Shown here piece after piece: positions 1-6,544 of a stretch of DNA of 64,000 bases. A program made the position numbers and the translations under genes. Origin of the DNA: Nemorincola sp044225795 (lineage in GTDB: Bacteria > Bacteroidota > Bacteroidia > Chitinophagales > Chitinophagaceae). The stretch is taken from assembly GCA_044225795.1 (NCBI GenBank), contig JBGAIF010000005.1, positions 186,001-250,000 of the forward strand, in the 5' to 3' direction. Positions within the stretch are counted from its first letter, which is position 1. Every line of letters begins with the position of its first letter. The notes beneath the pieces were generated by a model. It had not been told where the DNA came from and made no database searches. It was given only the letters and a program-made list of their open reading frames with translations.

Positions 1-2
1 AA

Positions 3-68
3 CAGCTTGCGATACGCATCAATGAATATTTTGAAGAAAAAGTCGTTGACGAAATAATTGTTAAATAG
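3..68 (+). CDS. 3' end of an unidentified upstream gene (partial)
   Basis: The first 68 bases hold an open frame entering from the left edge. It encodes about 21 residues and ends at a TAG (66-68). The tail is acidic and amphipathic (ends EKVVDEIIVK), which looks like a normal protein C-terminus. A second frame (1-57) is also open but gives a less protein-like, lysine-rich tail. Too little is present to name a product. It probably precedes the cysteine-rich genes in the same orientation. Confidence 0.35.
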   Translation, partial: QLAIRINEYFEEKVVDEIIVK

Positions 69-117
69 AGCCACTCTTTGCGAGACCCCGAATATTATCG
101 GTAATTTTATATCCATC

Positions 118-462
118 TTGAAAGCAATTGCCGCGATATTGTGCCTGTATTTGTTCGGACTGTGCATACAGCCTGCCGTTTTTCCATTCCATCATGGCAA
201 GGCCAAGGCAGCCAGTTGCTGTAAGAACAAGAAGAACGACCACAAAAGCTGCTCAGGAGACAAGGATTGCTGCGGCGACAACCCATGCAATCCGTTCTTC
301 AGTAAATGTCCTGTTTGTGCGGCCACCGCTGTTTCAGCCAGGTACTACATCTTTTCTTTTGACAGGGCCGTTTTCTTTGAACGCGCTGTATATCTTTCAA
401 AAGATGACCACCCGGTCAGCAAATACCAGCAGGAGATACTGCATCCTCCACGATTCGTTTAA
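118..462 (+). CDS. Small exported cysteine-rich protein, HYC_CC_PP-like
   Basis: Encodes about 114 residues if translation starts at TTG 118, which gives a normal signal sequence (MKAIAAILCLYLFGLC and on). The frame stays open up to TTG 58 and contains no ATG, so the start is uncertain. After the hydrophobic segment comes a lysine- and cysteine-rich stretch with eight cysteines, including two CC pairs and a CPVC, then an ordinary tail ending HPPRFV. Small Bacteroidota proteins with this plan (His-rich start, CC, terminal PP) are annotated as the HYC_CC_PP family and lack a firm function; membership here is a resemblance by eye. The next gene is another exported cysteine-rich protein, which suggests a shared role in metal or thiol chemistry in the periplasm (inference). 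Confidence 0.55.
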   Translation: MKAIAAILCLYLFGLCIQPAVFPFHHGKAKAASCCKNKKNDHKSCSGDKDCCGDNPCNPFFSKCPVCAATAVSARYYIFSFDRAVFFERAVYLSKDDHPVSKYQQEILHPPRFV

Positions 463-534
463 CGATAGTCGTTTGTATTCAGTTTGAAGCTGAATACGCC
501 CTTTTATTGTTAAACCATTTAATCAAAAAACAAG

Positions 535-771
535 ATGAAAAAGATGATCATAGCGGTAACATCCGCAGTAATATTCTCATGTGCTATGGGTGCAGCCAGC
601 GCCTACGAATACAGCCAAAAGGCTAAGACAACTGTAAAATCGGCAAGCTGTAATTGTAAAGATTGTTCCTGCGACAATTGCTCGTGCACTGACTGCAGCG
701 ACAACTGCACCTGCGATAATAACTGCTGTGCAGATAACTCAGGCTGTGGCGGAGCTTGCTGCAAAAATTAA
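535..771 (+). CDS. Exported metallothionein-like cysteine-rich protein
   Basis: Encodes 78 residues. The N-terminus is a signal peptide (KK, then a hydrophobic core), with likely signal peptidase I cleavage after ASA at residue 23. An alternative lipoprotein site is IFSC at residue 16. The mature part is about 55 residues with 14 cysteines, mostly in CxC, CxxC and CC spacing interleaved with Asp, Asn and Ser, ending CCKN. It has almost no hydrophobic residues, so it probably folds only around metal or through disulfides. It does not match a classical bacterial SmtA/BmtA metallothionein that I recognise. It lies 72 bases after the other cysteine-rich gene and ends just before a strong hairpin. 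A periplasmic or surface metal-buffering role is inference. Confidence 0.7.
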   Translation: MKKMIIAVTSAVIFSCAMGAASAYEYSQKAKTTVKSASCNCKDCSCDNCSCTDCSDNCTCDNNCCADNSGCGGACCKN

Positions 772-793
772 GACAAGCAGTTTCCTGCTTAAC

Positions 794-821
794 AAGAGAC
801 CCTCCATGCGGAGGGTCTCTT
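794..821. terminator. Bidirectional hairpin terminator
   Basis: A perfect 12-bp inverted repeat (794-805 with 810-821) around a 4-base ATGC loop lies between the 3' ends of the convergent cysteine-rich gene and the HAD gene. The U-tract is short on both sides, as is common in this phylum. It can serve both transcripts. Confidence 0.75.
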
Positions 822-830
822 CATTATGTA

Positions 831-1529
831 TCAGAATATGTTCATCAACTCTTCGAGGTGAACGATCTCGTAGGTAGGCCTGCGATTGTGAGGCAATTTC
901 ATTGGGTTATAATATACAGTATCCCATCCTGCATTGATAGCCCCAAGAATGTCTATATCTATAGCATCACCTATCATTATACTCTCTTCGGGTTTAGCAT
1001 TTGTTGCATTCAGCGCATACTCAAATATTTCGGGATGAGGTTTCATGCTGTTGCTCTTCTCAGATGTGATGAGCTGGTCGAAATACCTGGCAATGCCGGA
1101 ATATTGAAGTTTTAACCTTTGCGTTGTTTCGAAGCCGTTGGTTATCAAATGCAACTGGTAACGACCAGCGCAGTGATCCAATATCTCTTTGGCATGCGGC
1201 ACAAGAATGGTTTGAGTGGGCAATATCTCCAGGAACGCAATACTGATTTCGTGCGATAGAGAGGTATCTGCCACCCGGAAATCGAGCAGCATATGCCACA
1301 TGCGTTTCCAGCGCAATTCTTCCCTCTTGATAAAACCACTTCTGTACCTGTCCCACAGCCTGTCGTTGTGGTGATTGAACCGCCGATACATCTCATTAAA
1401 ATCACCAACACCTACACTCTTCAGATCATATTCGTTGTATATTTTGCGTAATGTCTCCTCTGAGTTCTTGTCAAAATCCCACAAAGTATGGTCAAGGTCA
1501 AAAAAAAGATGGCGGTATGTCTTAGGCAT
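831..1529 (-). CDS. yjjG: YjjG-family HAD pyrimidine 5'-nucleotidase
   Basis: A 232-residue soluble HAD-superfamily phosphatase. Motif I is DLDHT with nucleophile D11 and acid D13, motif II is T130 in LITNG, motif III is K163 in SMKPHPEIF, and motif IV is IGDAIDID with D188 and D191. A helical cap lies between motifs I and II (about residues 18-100). The start MPKTYRHLFFDLDHTLWDF and overall length fit the YjjG/TIGR02254 family, which dephosphorylates non-canonical pyrimidine nucleotides as house-cleaning enzymes. It is transcribed alone from a recognisable promoter element and ends at a shared terminator. Substrate range cannot be read from sequence. Confidence 0.85.
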   Translation of the reverse strand: MPKTYRHLFFDLDHTLWDFDKNSEETLRKIYNEYDLKSVGVGDFNEMYRRFNHHNDRLWDRYRSGFIKREELRWKRMWHMLLDFRVADTSLSHEISIAFLEILPTQTILVPHAKEILDHCAGRYQLHLITNGFETTQRLKLQYSGIARYFDQLITSEKSNSMKPHPEIFEYALNATNAKPEESIMIGDAIDIDILGAINAGWDTVYYNPMKLPHNRRPTYEIVHLEELMNIF

Positions 1530-1555
1530 GAGCAGTAAAGATAGTGTGAAGGCAG

Positions 1556-1563
1556 CAAAGGTA
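1556..1563 (-). promoter_or_regulatory. Bacteroidota -7 element for the HAD gene
   Basis: Read on the minus strand this is TACCTTTG, a match to the Bacteroidota sigma consensus TAnnTTTG. It sits 26 bases upstream of the ATG at 1529. No clear -33 TTTG box was seen. Confidence 0.5.
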
Positions 1564-1580
1564 AGGAATGAATATGCTTA

Positions 1581-1611
1581 TAAAAAGTTGTGCCCGGCAA
1601 CTGCCGGGCAC
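1581..1611 (-). terminator. Intrinsic terminator of the padR-pspC operon
   Basis: A perfect 10-bp GC-rich stem (1590-1599 with 1602-1611). On the minus strand it is followed by AACTTTTTATA, a good U-tract. It lies about 22 bases past the stop of the PspC gene. Confidence 0.8.
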
Positions 1612-1632
1612 AGTGATGTAAACAATATGTGA

Positions 1633-2325
1633 CTATTTCTTTTTAGCAAAGAAATCTCTGAGATCGCGGCTCATTTGTTCTCCACGCCTCTTCAGATCTT
1701 CCAGTTCGTCCTGCATGTTCCGGGAAATATCGTGAAATGTCATGGGCTGGCCATTATTCAGGTTGTACAATTCCTCGCGACTGCGTGCAGCAGGTATCAC
1801 TGCCCATGCAATGATATAAGCAAGTAAACCCACACCAAATGTGAAAAATAAAACCACCATAATGAGCCTGATGATCACGGGGTCTATATCAAAATACCTT
1901 CCTAATCCGCTACAAACACCGCCAATGACTTTATCATACGGATCGCGCAACACCCTGTCATAAGTACGATTGTGTTGATTGCTTCTGCTGTTGAACGAAT
2001 TGTTGTTCATGCCGGGACCCGAATTACCCGAAGGCTGACCAAACCCAGGGGAGCTCATTTTCGGACCATCATTCAGATCATTGGCAGTGCCAAGCGTATC
2101 GATCACTTTCTGAACATCAGAGCGATCGATGGCGGGAGAACCGCTTTGCAAGCGGATAGAAAACAATTCAGCTATCCGGTTCTCTATATCTTCTATTATC
2201 TCTTGTCCGTCACTGCCACGAAACTGGCGTTCTAAAGACTGTATATAATCCTTAAGAATATTGTATGCGTCCTCTTCTATCGGAAGGACACGGCCCGCTA
2301 TGTTGATCTGGAGTATGCGTTGCAT
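1633..2325 (-). CDS. PspC domain membrane protein
   Basis: A 230-residue protein. The N-terminal 85 residues form a soluble alpha/beta region often found before PspC domains in Bacteroidota. Residues about 87-120 are a Gly/Ser/Asn-rich linker. Residues about 123-180 are the PspC domain, with the GGVCSGLGRYFDIDP signature followed by a long hydrophobic segment. The tail is charged and helical. PspC proteins sense envelope stress or act as antitoxin-like membrane proteins in proteobacteria; the role in this phylum is poorly known. It follows a PadR regulator by 11 bases, a very common pairing, so the regulator probably controls this operon. It is shorter than the multi-domain PspC proteins of many relatives. 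Confidence 0.85.
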   Translation of the reverse strand: MQRILQINIAGRVLPIEEDAYNILKDYIQSLERQFRGSDGQEIIEDIENRIAELFSIRLQSGSPAIDRSDVQKVIDTLGTANDLNDGPKMSSPGFGQPSGNSGPGMNNNSFNSRSNQHNRTYDRVLRDPYDKVIGGVCSGLGRYFDIDPVIIRLIMVVLFFTFGVGLLAYIIAWAVIPAARSREELYNLNNGQPMTFHDISRNMQDELEDLKRRGEQMSRDLRDFFAKKK

Positions 2326-2336
2326 ATGTGTTGGTT

Positions 2337-2669
2337 TTATTTTGTTTCTGTTAAGTTGTTCACTGCTGTACTTAGTTCAAGCCAGGAAGAAAGTAGCTGT
2401 TCATATAATTTTGTGCCCTCTTCCGTTAGCGAGAAATATTTCCTGGGCGGACCCGATACCGACTCTTCCCAACGATAACTGAGCAGGCCCCCATTTTTCA
2501 ACCGTGTGAGTAACGGGTATAATGTTCCTTCCAGAACTACCAGCTTTGCCTCCTTCAACTCTTCGAGTATATCGCTGGGGTAGGCCTCATTTTGCCGTTT
2601 GATGATACCGAGTATGCATAGCTCAAGCAGACCTTTCCGCATCTGTGATTCTGTATTCTCTACTGCCAT
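2337..2669 (-). CDS. PadR family transcriptional regulator
   Basis: A 110-residue protein with the PadR winged helix: a helical N-terminus (MRKGLLELCILGIIKRQ), the recognition region with EGTLYPLLTRLKNGGLL, and the wing with SGPPRKYFSLTEEG, then a C-terminal dimerisation helix. This is the short PadR-s2 form. PadR proteins are mostly repressors, often of their own operon. It is the first gene of a two-gene operon with the PspC gene. It starts 19 bases after a TACCTTTG element, so the transcript leader is short. The inducing signal is unknown. Confidence 0.88.
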   Translation of the reverse strand: MAVENTESQMRKGLLELCILGIIKRQNEAYPSDILEELKEAKLVVLEGTLYPLLTRLKNGGLLSYRWEESVSGPPRKYFSLTEEGTKLYEQLLSSWLELSTAVNNLTETK

Positions 2670-2687
2670 TGCTTTTTGATTTCAGAA

Positions 2688-2695
2688 CAAAGGTA
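2688..2695 (-). promoter_or_regulatory. -7 element of the padR-pspC operon
   Basis: TACCTTTG on the minus strand, identical to the element before the HAD gene and matching TAnnTTTG. It lies 18 bases upstream of the padR ATG. Confidence 0.5.
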
Positions 2696-2798
2696 GGCAA
2701 AAAATAGTAGTATGCAATACATAGTACCTTGTTAAAAATAAGTAAATGCTTTAAAATGTATCTGAGATAATATAATATTATATAATACCCAATTTCAT

Positions 2799-2806
2799 TA
2801 TATTCG
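2799..2806 (+). promoter_or_regulatory. -7 element of the 2.8-4.3 kb operon
   Basis: TATATTCG, the TTCG variant of TAnnTTTG seen before several genes here. It lies 18 bases before the ATG at 2825, in an AT-rich divergent intergenic region. Confidence 0.45.
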
Positions 2807-2824
2807 CCGTATAACACTTTACCA

Positions 2825-3328
2825 ATGAAAATAATCTTTACATGCCTGATAATTATTCTGTCTGCAGGGCTTTGTCACTCACAAACACCTACTGCTGATA
2901 ATGATGCCAGTATAGAATTCATTGAATCCAGCATTAAACAAATAAGGAATAATTCCAGCTCAGGAGAAGTACCTGCATCTCTGAAACAATTTTACGGTTG
3001 GTACAAAAAAGACATGAAAGACTGCAAGAATCAGCCATATTTTACTGAATTCACGCAACGGATAACAAACGAATCTGTCAATAAAGGCATTTACTGCACA
3101 ATAGAGATCATCACCTCAAACCCGGGTGCAAAAGTTAAGTATGAAACGGTATATAACCGGCTGAAGAAAATGCCCCCGGTAGAGTGTAATAATCCTACCA
3201 ACAATTGTATCAACCAGTGGCCGCTGGGATATTACTATGTATGGACAGAACGAAACAATAAAGCTACAAGTGATAAGAATAAACAAGTATGGATAAGCGG
3301 CGCTCAAAAAATTCTCCTCGTAGAATAA
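2825..3328 (+). CDS. Exported protein of unknown function
   Basis: Encodes 167 residues with a clear signal peptide (MKIIFTCLIIILSAGLCHSQ, cleavage probably before or after Gln20). I do not recognise the family. The first half of the mature protein is helical and charged. The second half (about 95-167) contains short beta-type segments and four cysteines (C104, then three around C125-C133). The YYYVWTER motif followed by TSDKNKQVW resembles a small PEGA-like or carboxypeptidase-regulatory beta sandwich, but this is only an impression. It is the first of three tightly spaced genes and is followed after 6 bases by a membrane protein. Confidence 0.6.
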   Translation: MKIIFTCLIIILSAGLCHSQTPTADNDASIEFIESSIKQIRNNSSSGEVPASLKQFYGWYKKDMKDCKNQPYFTEFTQRITNESVNKGIYCTIEIITSNPGAKVKYETVYNRLKKMPPVECNNPTNNCINQWPLGYYYVWTERNNKATSDKNKQVWISGAQKILLVE

Positions 3329-3334
3329 GCTGTT

Positions 3335-3910
3335 ATGAAAAAACTCGTCTCCCTTTTTAAGAATCTATATGGCATTACTGCGGGTATAGGGGCTATCATC
3401 CCGGGCTTTACTTATTTTATCAAAGAAACTCCACCTCTATTTCCGGGTATCGGACTTATTGTTTCCGCTTTGTGCGTGGGCTTACTGTTTTATATGGTGA
3501 TCGGGAAAGAGGAAAAGAAACATAAGCCGGGAAGTGGGTGGTTTTTATTGGTAACGGCGATCGCCTTCCTGATTGGTTATTTATTACTCTTCGATTTTAC
3601 AACTATTAACTATCCTGATAGCGGCAATCCCAAAGCGCAGATCGGATTCGGGCTCTCCGACTGGAGCATCACAAATGATGCGAAAGAACTTATCAATAGT
3701 AAAATGTGCCGCGGCAACTCAAAGGAGGATATCCTCATGTGTGTCGGCTTTACGCGGGAGAATATATTTATCATATGGCCCAGGTGGGCAGTGTATAGTG
3801 CAGGTATCGCACTTATGTTCGCATTCACGGTATCTGCACTTACATGGGTGTTGGGCTGGGGCAAGCTTGGTCTGGCCTATTTATCAAATAAAATCAATGA
3901 AAATGAATAA
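3335..3910 (+). CDS. Four-helix integral membrane protein, unknown function
   Basis: Encodes 191 residues with about four hydrophobic segments (roughly 10-30, 35-57, 68-88 and 150-178). A soluble loop of about 60 residues lies between the third and fourth; it contains two cysteines (MCRGNS and LMCVGF) and is likely on the outer face. No family recognised. It lies 6 bases after the exported protein gene and its 3' end overlaps the start of the next gene, so the three genes are almost certainly cotranscribed. Confidence 0.6.
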   Translation: MKKLVSLFKNLYGITAGIGAIIPGFTYFIKETPPLFPGIGLIVSALCVGLLFYMVIGKEEKKHKPGSGWFLLVTAIAFLIGYLLLFDFTTINYPDSGNPKAQIGFGLSDWSITNDAKELINSKMCRGNSKEDILMCVGFTRENIFIIWPRWAVYSAGIALMFAFTVSALTWVLGWGKLGLAYLSNKINENE

Positions 3911-4319
3911 ACTGTACGTTTTATCATTGGCGCTTACATTATGCAGTGCCCAGGTCTTTTCCCAGACAGAACCAAAACGAAATCCACGAACCAAGCTGGA
4001 GATAGACGGCGCCATTGCTATGTCAACTGACGGTAAGGCTGTTTATTTCAATATGGGTGGTCCGGGAATCAACTTCACGGTCAGCAAGTTGCAATTCAGT
4101 ATCAATATGTTGCCATCAATAGGTATATCCAAAAAAACAACAGCCGCCACATCGGCATATTCAGGCGCCACTACGGTCTTAAATGCAACACCGGTGCTGG
4201 GAACCGGCTTCCAGGTCTTTTACAAAAAATTCATCTTCTGTGTGCCGTTTTATTATAAGTTCACGAACAACACCTGGGTTGGAACTGTAGGTGTAGGCTA
4301 TAAGATCCTGAAGTTCTAG
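3897..4319 (+). CDS. Small exported beta-rich protein, unknown function
   Basis: About 140 residues from ATG 3897 (MKMNKL); ATG 3903 is equally possible. The signal peptide ends near FSQ (residue 23). The rest alternates short hydrophobic and glycine-rich strands (FNMGGPGINFTV, VGTVGVGYKILKF) and ends in an aromatic residue. This fits a small outer-membrane beta-barrel or a barrel-like acyl or lipid binding protein. It overlaps the membrane protein gene by 14 bases in another frame, indicating translational coupling. A long open frame continuing upstream from 3573 is an overlap artefact. Confidence 0.6.
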   Translation: MKMNKLYVLSLALTLCSAQVFSQTEPKRNPRTKLEIDGAIAMSTDGKAVYFNMGGPGINFTVSKLQFSINMLPSIGISKKTTAATSAYSGATTVLNATPVLGTGFQVFYKKFIFCVPFYYKFTNNTWVGTVGVGYKILKF

Positions 4320-4386
4320 CTTTATACCTATTCAGTAATTCCCAACCTGCATTTTTTTCATTGAAAGTGCGGAACTTTACTCCCAT

Positions 4387-5796
4387 ATGCCGTTTAAAAA
4401 AGTAAGTAAGGACGATCTTTCAGTCTTTACACAGATAACAGGAGCGCAATTTGTACTGACAGACAACGAGCACATAGCCCGTTGTGCAAGCGACCAGACT
4501 GAGGATCTGCATTTTCCTCCCGAAGTGGTTTTGCAACCCGGGACCACTGCCGAAGTGTCCTCAATAATGAAATATTGTAACGAAAATAACATCCCGGTCA
4601 CTCCCCGGGGTGCGGGTACAGGCTTAAGCGGAGGCGCTTTGGCCGTTCGTGGCGGTGTATCGCTGGATATGAGGCGATTCAATAAGATACTGAAAGTTGA
4701 CAAACGAAATTTCCAGGTGACCACAGAGCCCGGAGTTATTACGCAGGAGTTGCAGGAACATCTTAAAGCAGAAGGCCTCTTCTACCCTCCTGATCCCGCG
4801 AGCAAAGGCTCCTGCTTTATTGGCGGTAACGTATCTGAGAACTCCGGAGGGCCCAGGGCTGTAAAATATGGCGTGGTGAAGGACTACGTGCTCAACTTAG
4901 AAATGGTACTTCCTGATGGTGAGATCATCTGGACAGGCGCTAATGTACTCAAGAACGCCACGGGGTATAACCTAACTCAACTGGTAGTAGGCAGCGAGGG
5001 TACGTTGGGCGTTATCACGAAAATCGTATTGCGACTCATACCAGCAGTAAAGCATGACCTATTATTGCTGGTACCGTTCAGGTCAGCAGTAGAAGCCTGC
5101 GCAGCTGTCAATGCGATATTCATGGCCGGTTATACACCTTCAGCACTGGAATTCATGGAACGGGATGCCCTGGAATGGTCTATGAAATATGTACAATCTA
5201 CAGGCATAGACCTGCCCGATGACATTGCCGCACATCTGCTCATAGAGGTAGATGATAACAATATGGACGAGCTTTATAAAGACGCAGAGGCCATATCACA
5301 GCTTGTACAACAGTATAATATAGGCGATGTGCTTTTTGCAGACAGCCACGAACAGAAACAAATGCTGTGGACCCTCAGGCGGAAAGTGGGAGAGGCTGTA
5401 AAAAGCAATTCTATATACAAAGAAGAAGATACTGTAGTGCCGAGGGCAGAACTGCCCGAGTTGCTGGGTATCATTAAAAAACTAGGGCAAGAATATGGTT
5501 TTCACTCAGTATGCTACGGACATGCCGGCGACGGGAACCTGCATGTTAACATTGTAAAGGGGGACATGAGTGATGAAGATTGGAAAGACAAGCTTCCCAT
5601 GGGAATAAGAGCCCTGTTCGGGGAAGTTGTGAGACTTGGTGGCACGATTTCCGGCGAACATGGTATAGGGCTTGTTCAGAAAGAATATATGGATATTGCC
5701 TTCTCTAACGTTCAGTTAAACCTGATGTACCGGATCAAGCAGGTATTTGACCCAAAAGGCATCCTCAATCCCGGTAAAATCTTAATGAATACATAA
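4387..5796 (+). CDS. glcD: FAD-linked oxidase, GlcD/D-lactate dehydrogenase type
   Basis: A 469-residue soluble flavoprotein of the PCMH/VAO superfamily. The FAD-binding domain (about residues 40-215) shows PRGAGTGLSGGA, SENSGGPRAVKYG and NATGYNLTQLVVGSEGTLG. The C-terminal FAD-oxidase domain (about 220-467) has CYGHAGDGNLHVN and GEHGIGLVQKEY, typical of GlcD and D-lactate or D-2-hydroxyacid dehydrogenases. Such enzymes oxidise a D-2-hydroxyacid to the 2-oxoacid and pass electrons to the respiratory chain. No glcE or glcF partner lies next to it, so a stand-alone 2-hydroxyacid dehydrogenase is more likely than a three-subunit glycolate oxidase. The exact substrate is not determined. Confidence 0.82.
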   Translation: MPFKKVSKDDLSVFTQITGAQFVLTDNEHIARCASDQTEDLHFPPEVVLQPGTTAEVSSIMKYCNENNIPVTPRGAGTGLSGGALAVRGGVSLDMRRFNKILKVDKRNFQVTTEPGVITQELQEHLKAEGLFYPPDPASKGSCFIGGNVSENSGGPRAVKYGVVKDYVLNLEMVLPDGEIIWTGANVLKNATGYNLTQLVVGSEGTLGVITKIVLRLIPAVKHDLLLLVPFRSAVEACAAVNAIFMAGYTPSALEFMERDALEWSMKYVQSTGIDLPDDIAAHLLIEVDDNNMDELYKDAEAISQLVQQYNIGDVLFADSHEQKQMLWTLRRKVGEAVKSNSIYKEEDTVVPRAELPELLGIIKKLGQEYGFHSVCYGHAGDGNLHVNIVKGDMSDEDWKDKLPMGIRALFGEVVRLGGTISGEHGIGLVQKEYMDIAFSNVQLNLMYRIKQVFDPKGILNPGKILMNT

Positions 5797-5832
5797 ATAA
5801 GGCCTGAACGGCTTTCCGATGCCATTTTATAG

Positions 5833-5840
5833 TAACTTCG
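5833..5840 (+). promoter_or_regulatory. -7 element before the barrel protein gene
   Basis: TAACTTCG, a TAnnTTCG variant. It is only 2 bases upstream of ATG 5842, so transcription would begin inside that frame. This favours ATG 5860 as the true start. Confidence 0.4.
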
Positions 5841-5859
5841 TATGTATAATCATCCCTGT

Positions 5860-6483
5860 ATGAAAAAGATCCTTATCGTACTGCTTTTATGTGCTGCATA
5901 TTTTACAGGCACGTGCCAGGAAGTATATAATAGTTCCGGTAAATCGAGCGGTTTCAAGAAAAAGACGAAGAGGGAAAAAGGATATGATCCAAGCAAGCTA
6001 GTGATCGGCGGCGGACTAAACCTTGCCTATGGGGGCGGCTATGCCGTAGCGGGGCTATCCCCGATAGTAGGCTACCACTTCTTTAACAATTTTGTAGGTG
6101 GAGTAGGCGTAGGCTACCTCTACCAGCAGCAACCAAACATACAATATACGACCGCATATAAGACATATTATGACCGCGAGCACATCATATACCCGAACCT
6201 GTGGGCAAGATATGTTGTTTGGCGCGGGTTATACCTGAGTACATGTTTTGAGCACGATATTATTAAACTGTCCGTACCCGACCGTGATGCTGCCGGATCG
6301 CTGATCACATCGCATCTGAATGTAGGTTCAAACGCACTTCTTGCAGGCATCGGGTTGAAACAGCCGATTGGCGGACGTGTATCGTTTTTTGTGGAGGTAG
6401 TTCACGACTTCCTGCAACAAACTTACAGCCCGTATTATGGACAGCCTATACTCTTTCGTGCGGGAGTGTGTGCTGGGCTCTAA
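5860..6483 (+). CDS. Outer-membrane beta-barrel-like exported protein
   Basis: About 207 residues from ATG 5860. An upstream ATG at 5842 would add MYNHPC in front of a perfect signal peptide (MKKILIVLLLCAAYFTGTCQ). After a basic linker (residues 25-42) the protein is a series of glycine- and aromatic-rich strands (VIGGGLNLAYGGGYAVAG, VGGVGVGYLYQQQ) as in small 8-strand outer-membrane barrels of Bacteroidota. No specific family recognised. The gene has its own promoter element and is followed by a strong terminator, so it is monocistronic. Confidence 0.65.
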   Translation: MKKILIVLLLCAAYFTGTCQEVYNSSGKSSGFKKKTKREKGYDPSKLVIGGGLNLAYGGGYAVAGLSPIVGYHFFNNFVGGVGVGYLYQQQPNIQYTTAYKTYYDREHIIYPNLWARYVVWRGLYLSTCFEHDIIKLSVPDRDAAGSLITSHLNVGSNALLAGIGLKQPIGGRVSFFVEVVHDFLQQTYSPYYGQPILFRAGVCAGL

Positions 6484-6505
6484 GGAAAAAATAATTTAAA
6501 TTACA

Positions 6506-6536
6506 GGCTTTGCCGCACTCGGGCAAAGCCTTTTTG
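6506..6536 (+). terminator. Intrinsic terminator
   Basis: A 9-bp perfect stem (6506-6514 with 6522-6530), a 7-base loop and a TTTTTGTTT tract. It lies 22 bases after the barrel gene stop and just before the symporter ATG. Confidence 0.85.
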
Positions 6537-6544
6537 TTTACTAC

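Noticed and set aside
128..487. Second plus-strand frame over the first cysteine-rich gene
   Set aside because: It lacks a signal peptide and has a Arg/Thr-rich composition typical of an out-of-frame reading.
3573..3896. Open frame extending the small exported protein upstream to 3573
   Set aside because: It runs through the membrane protein gene in another frame, and the signal peptide begins only at 3897 or 3903.
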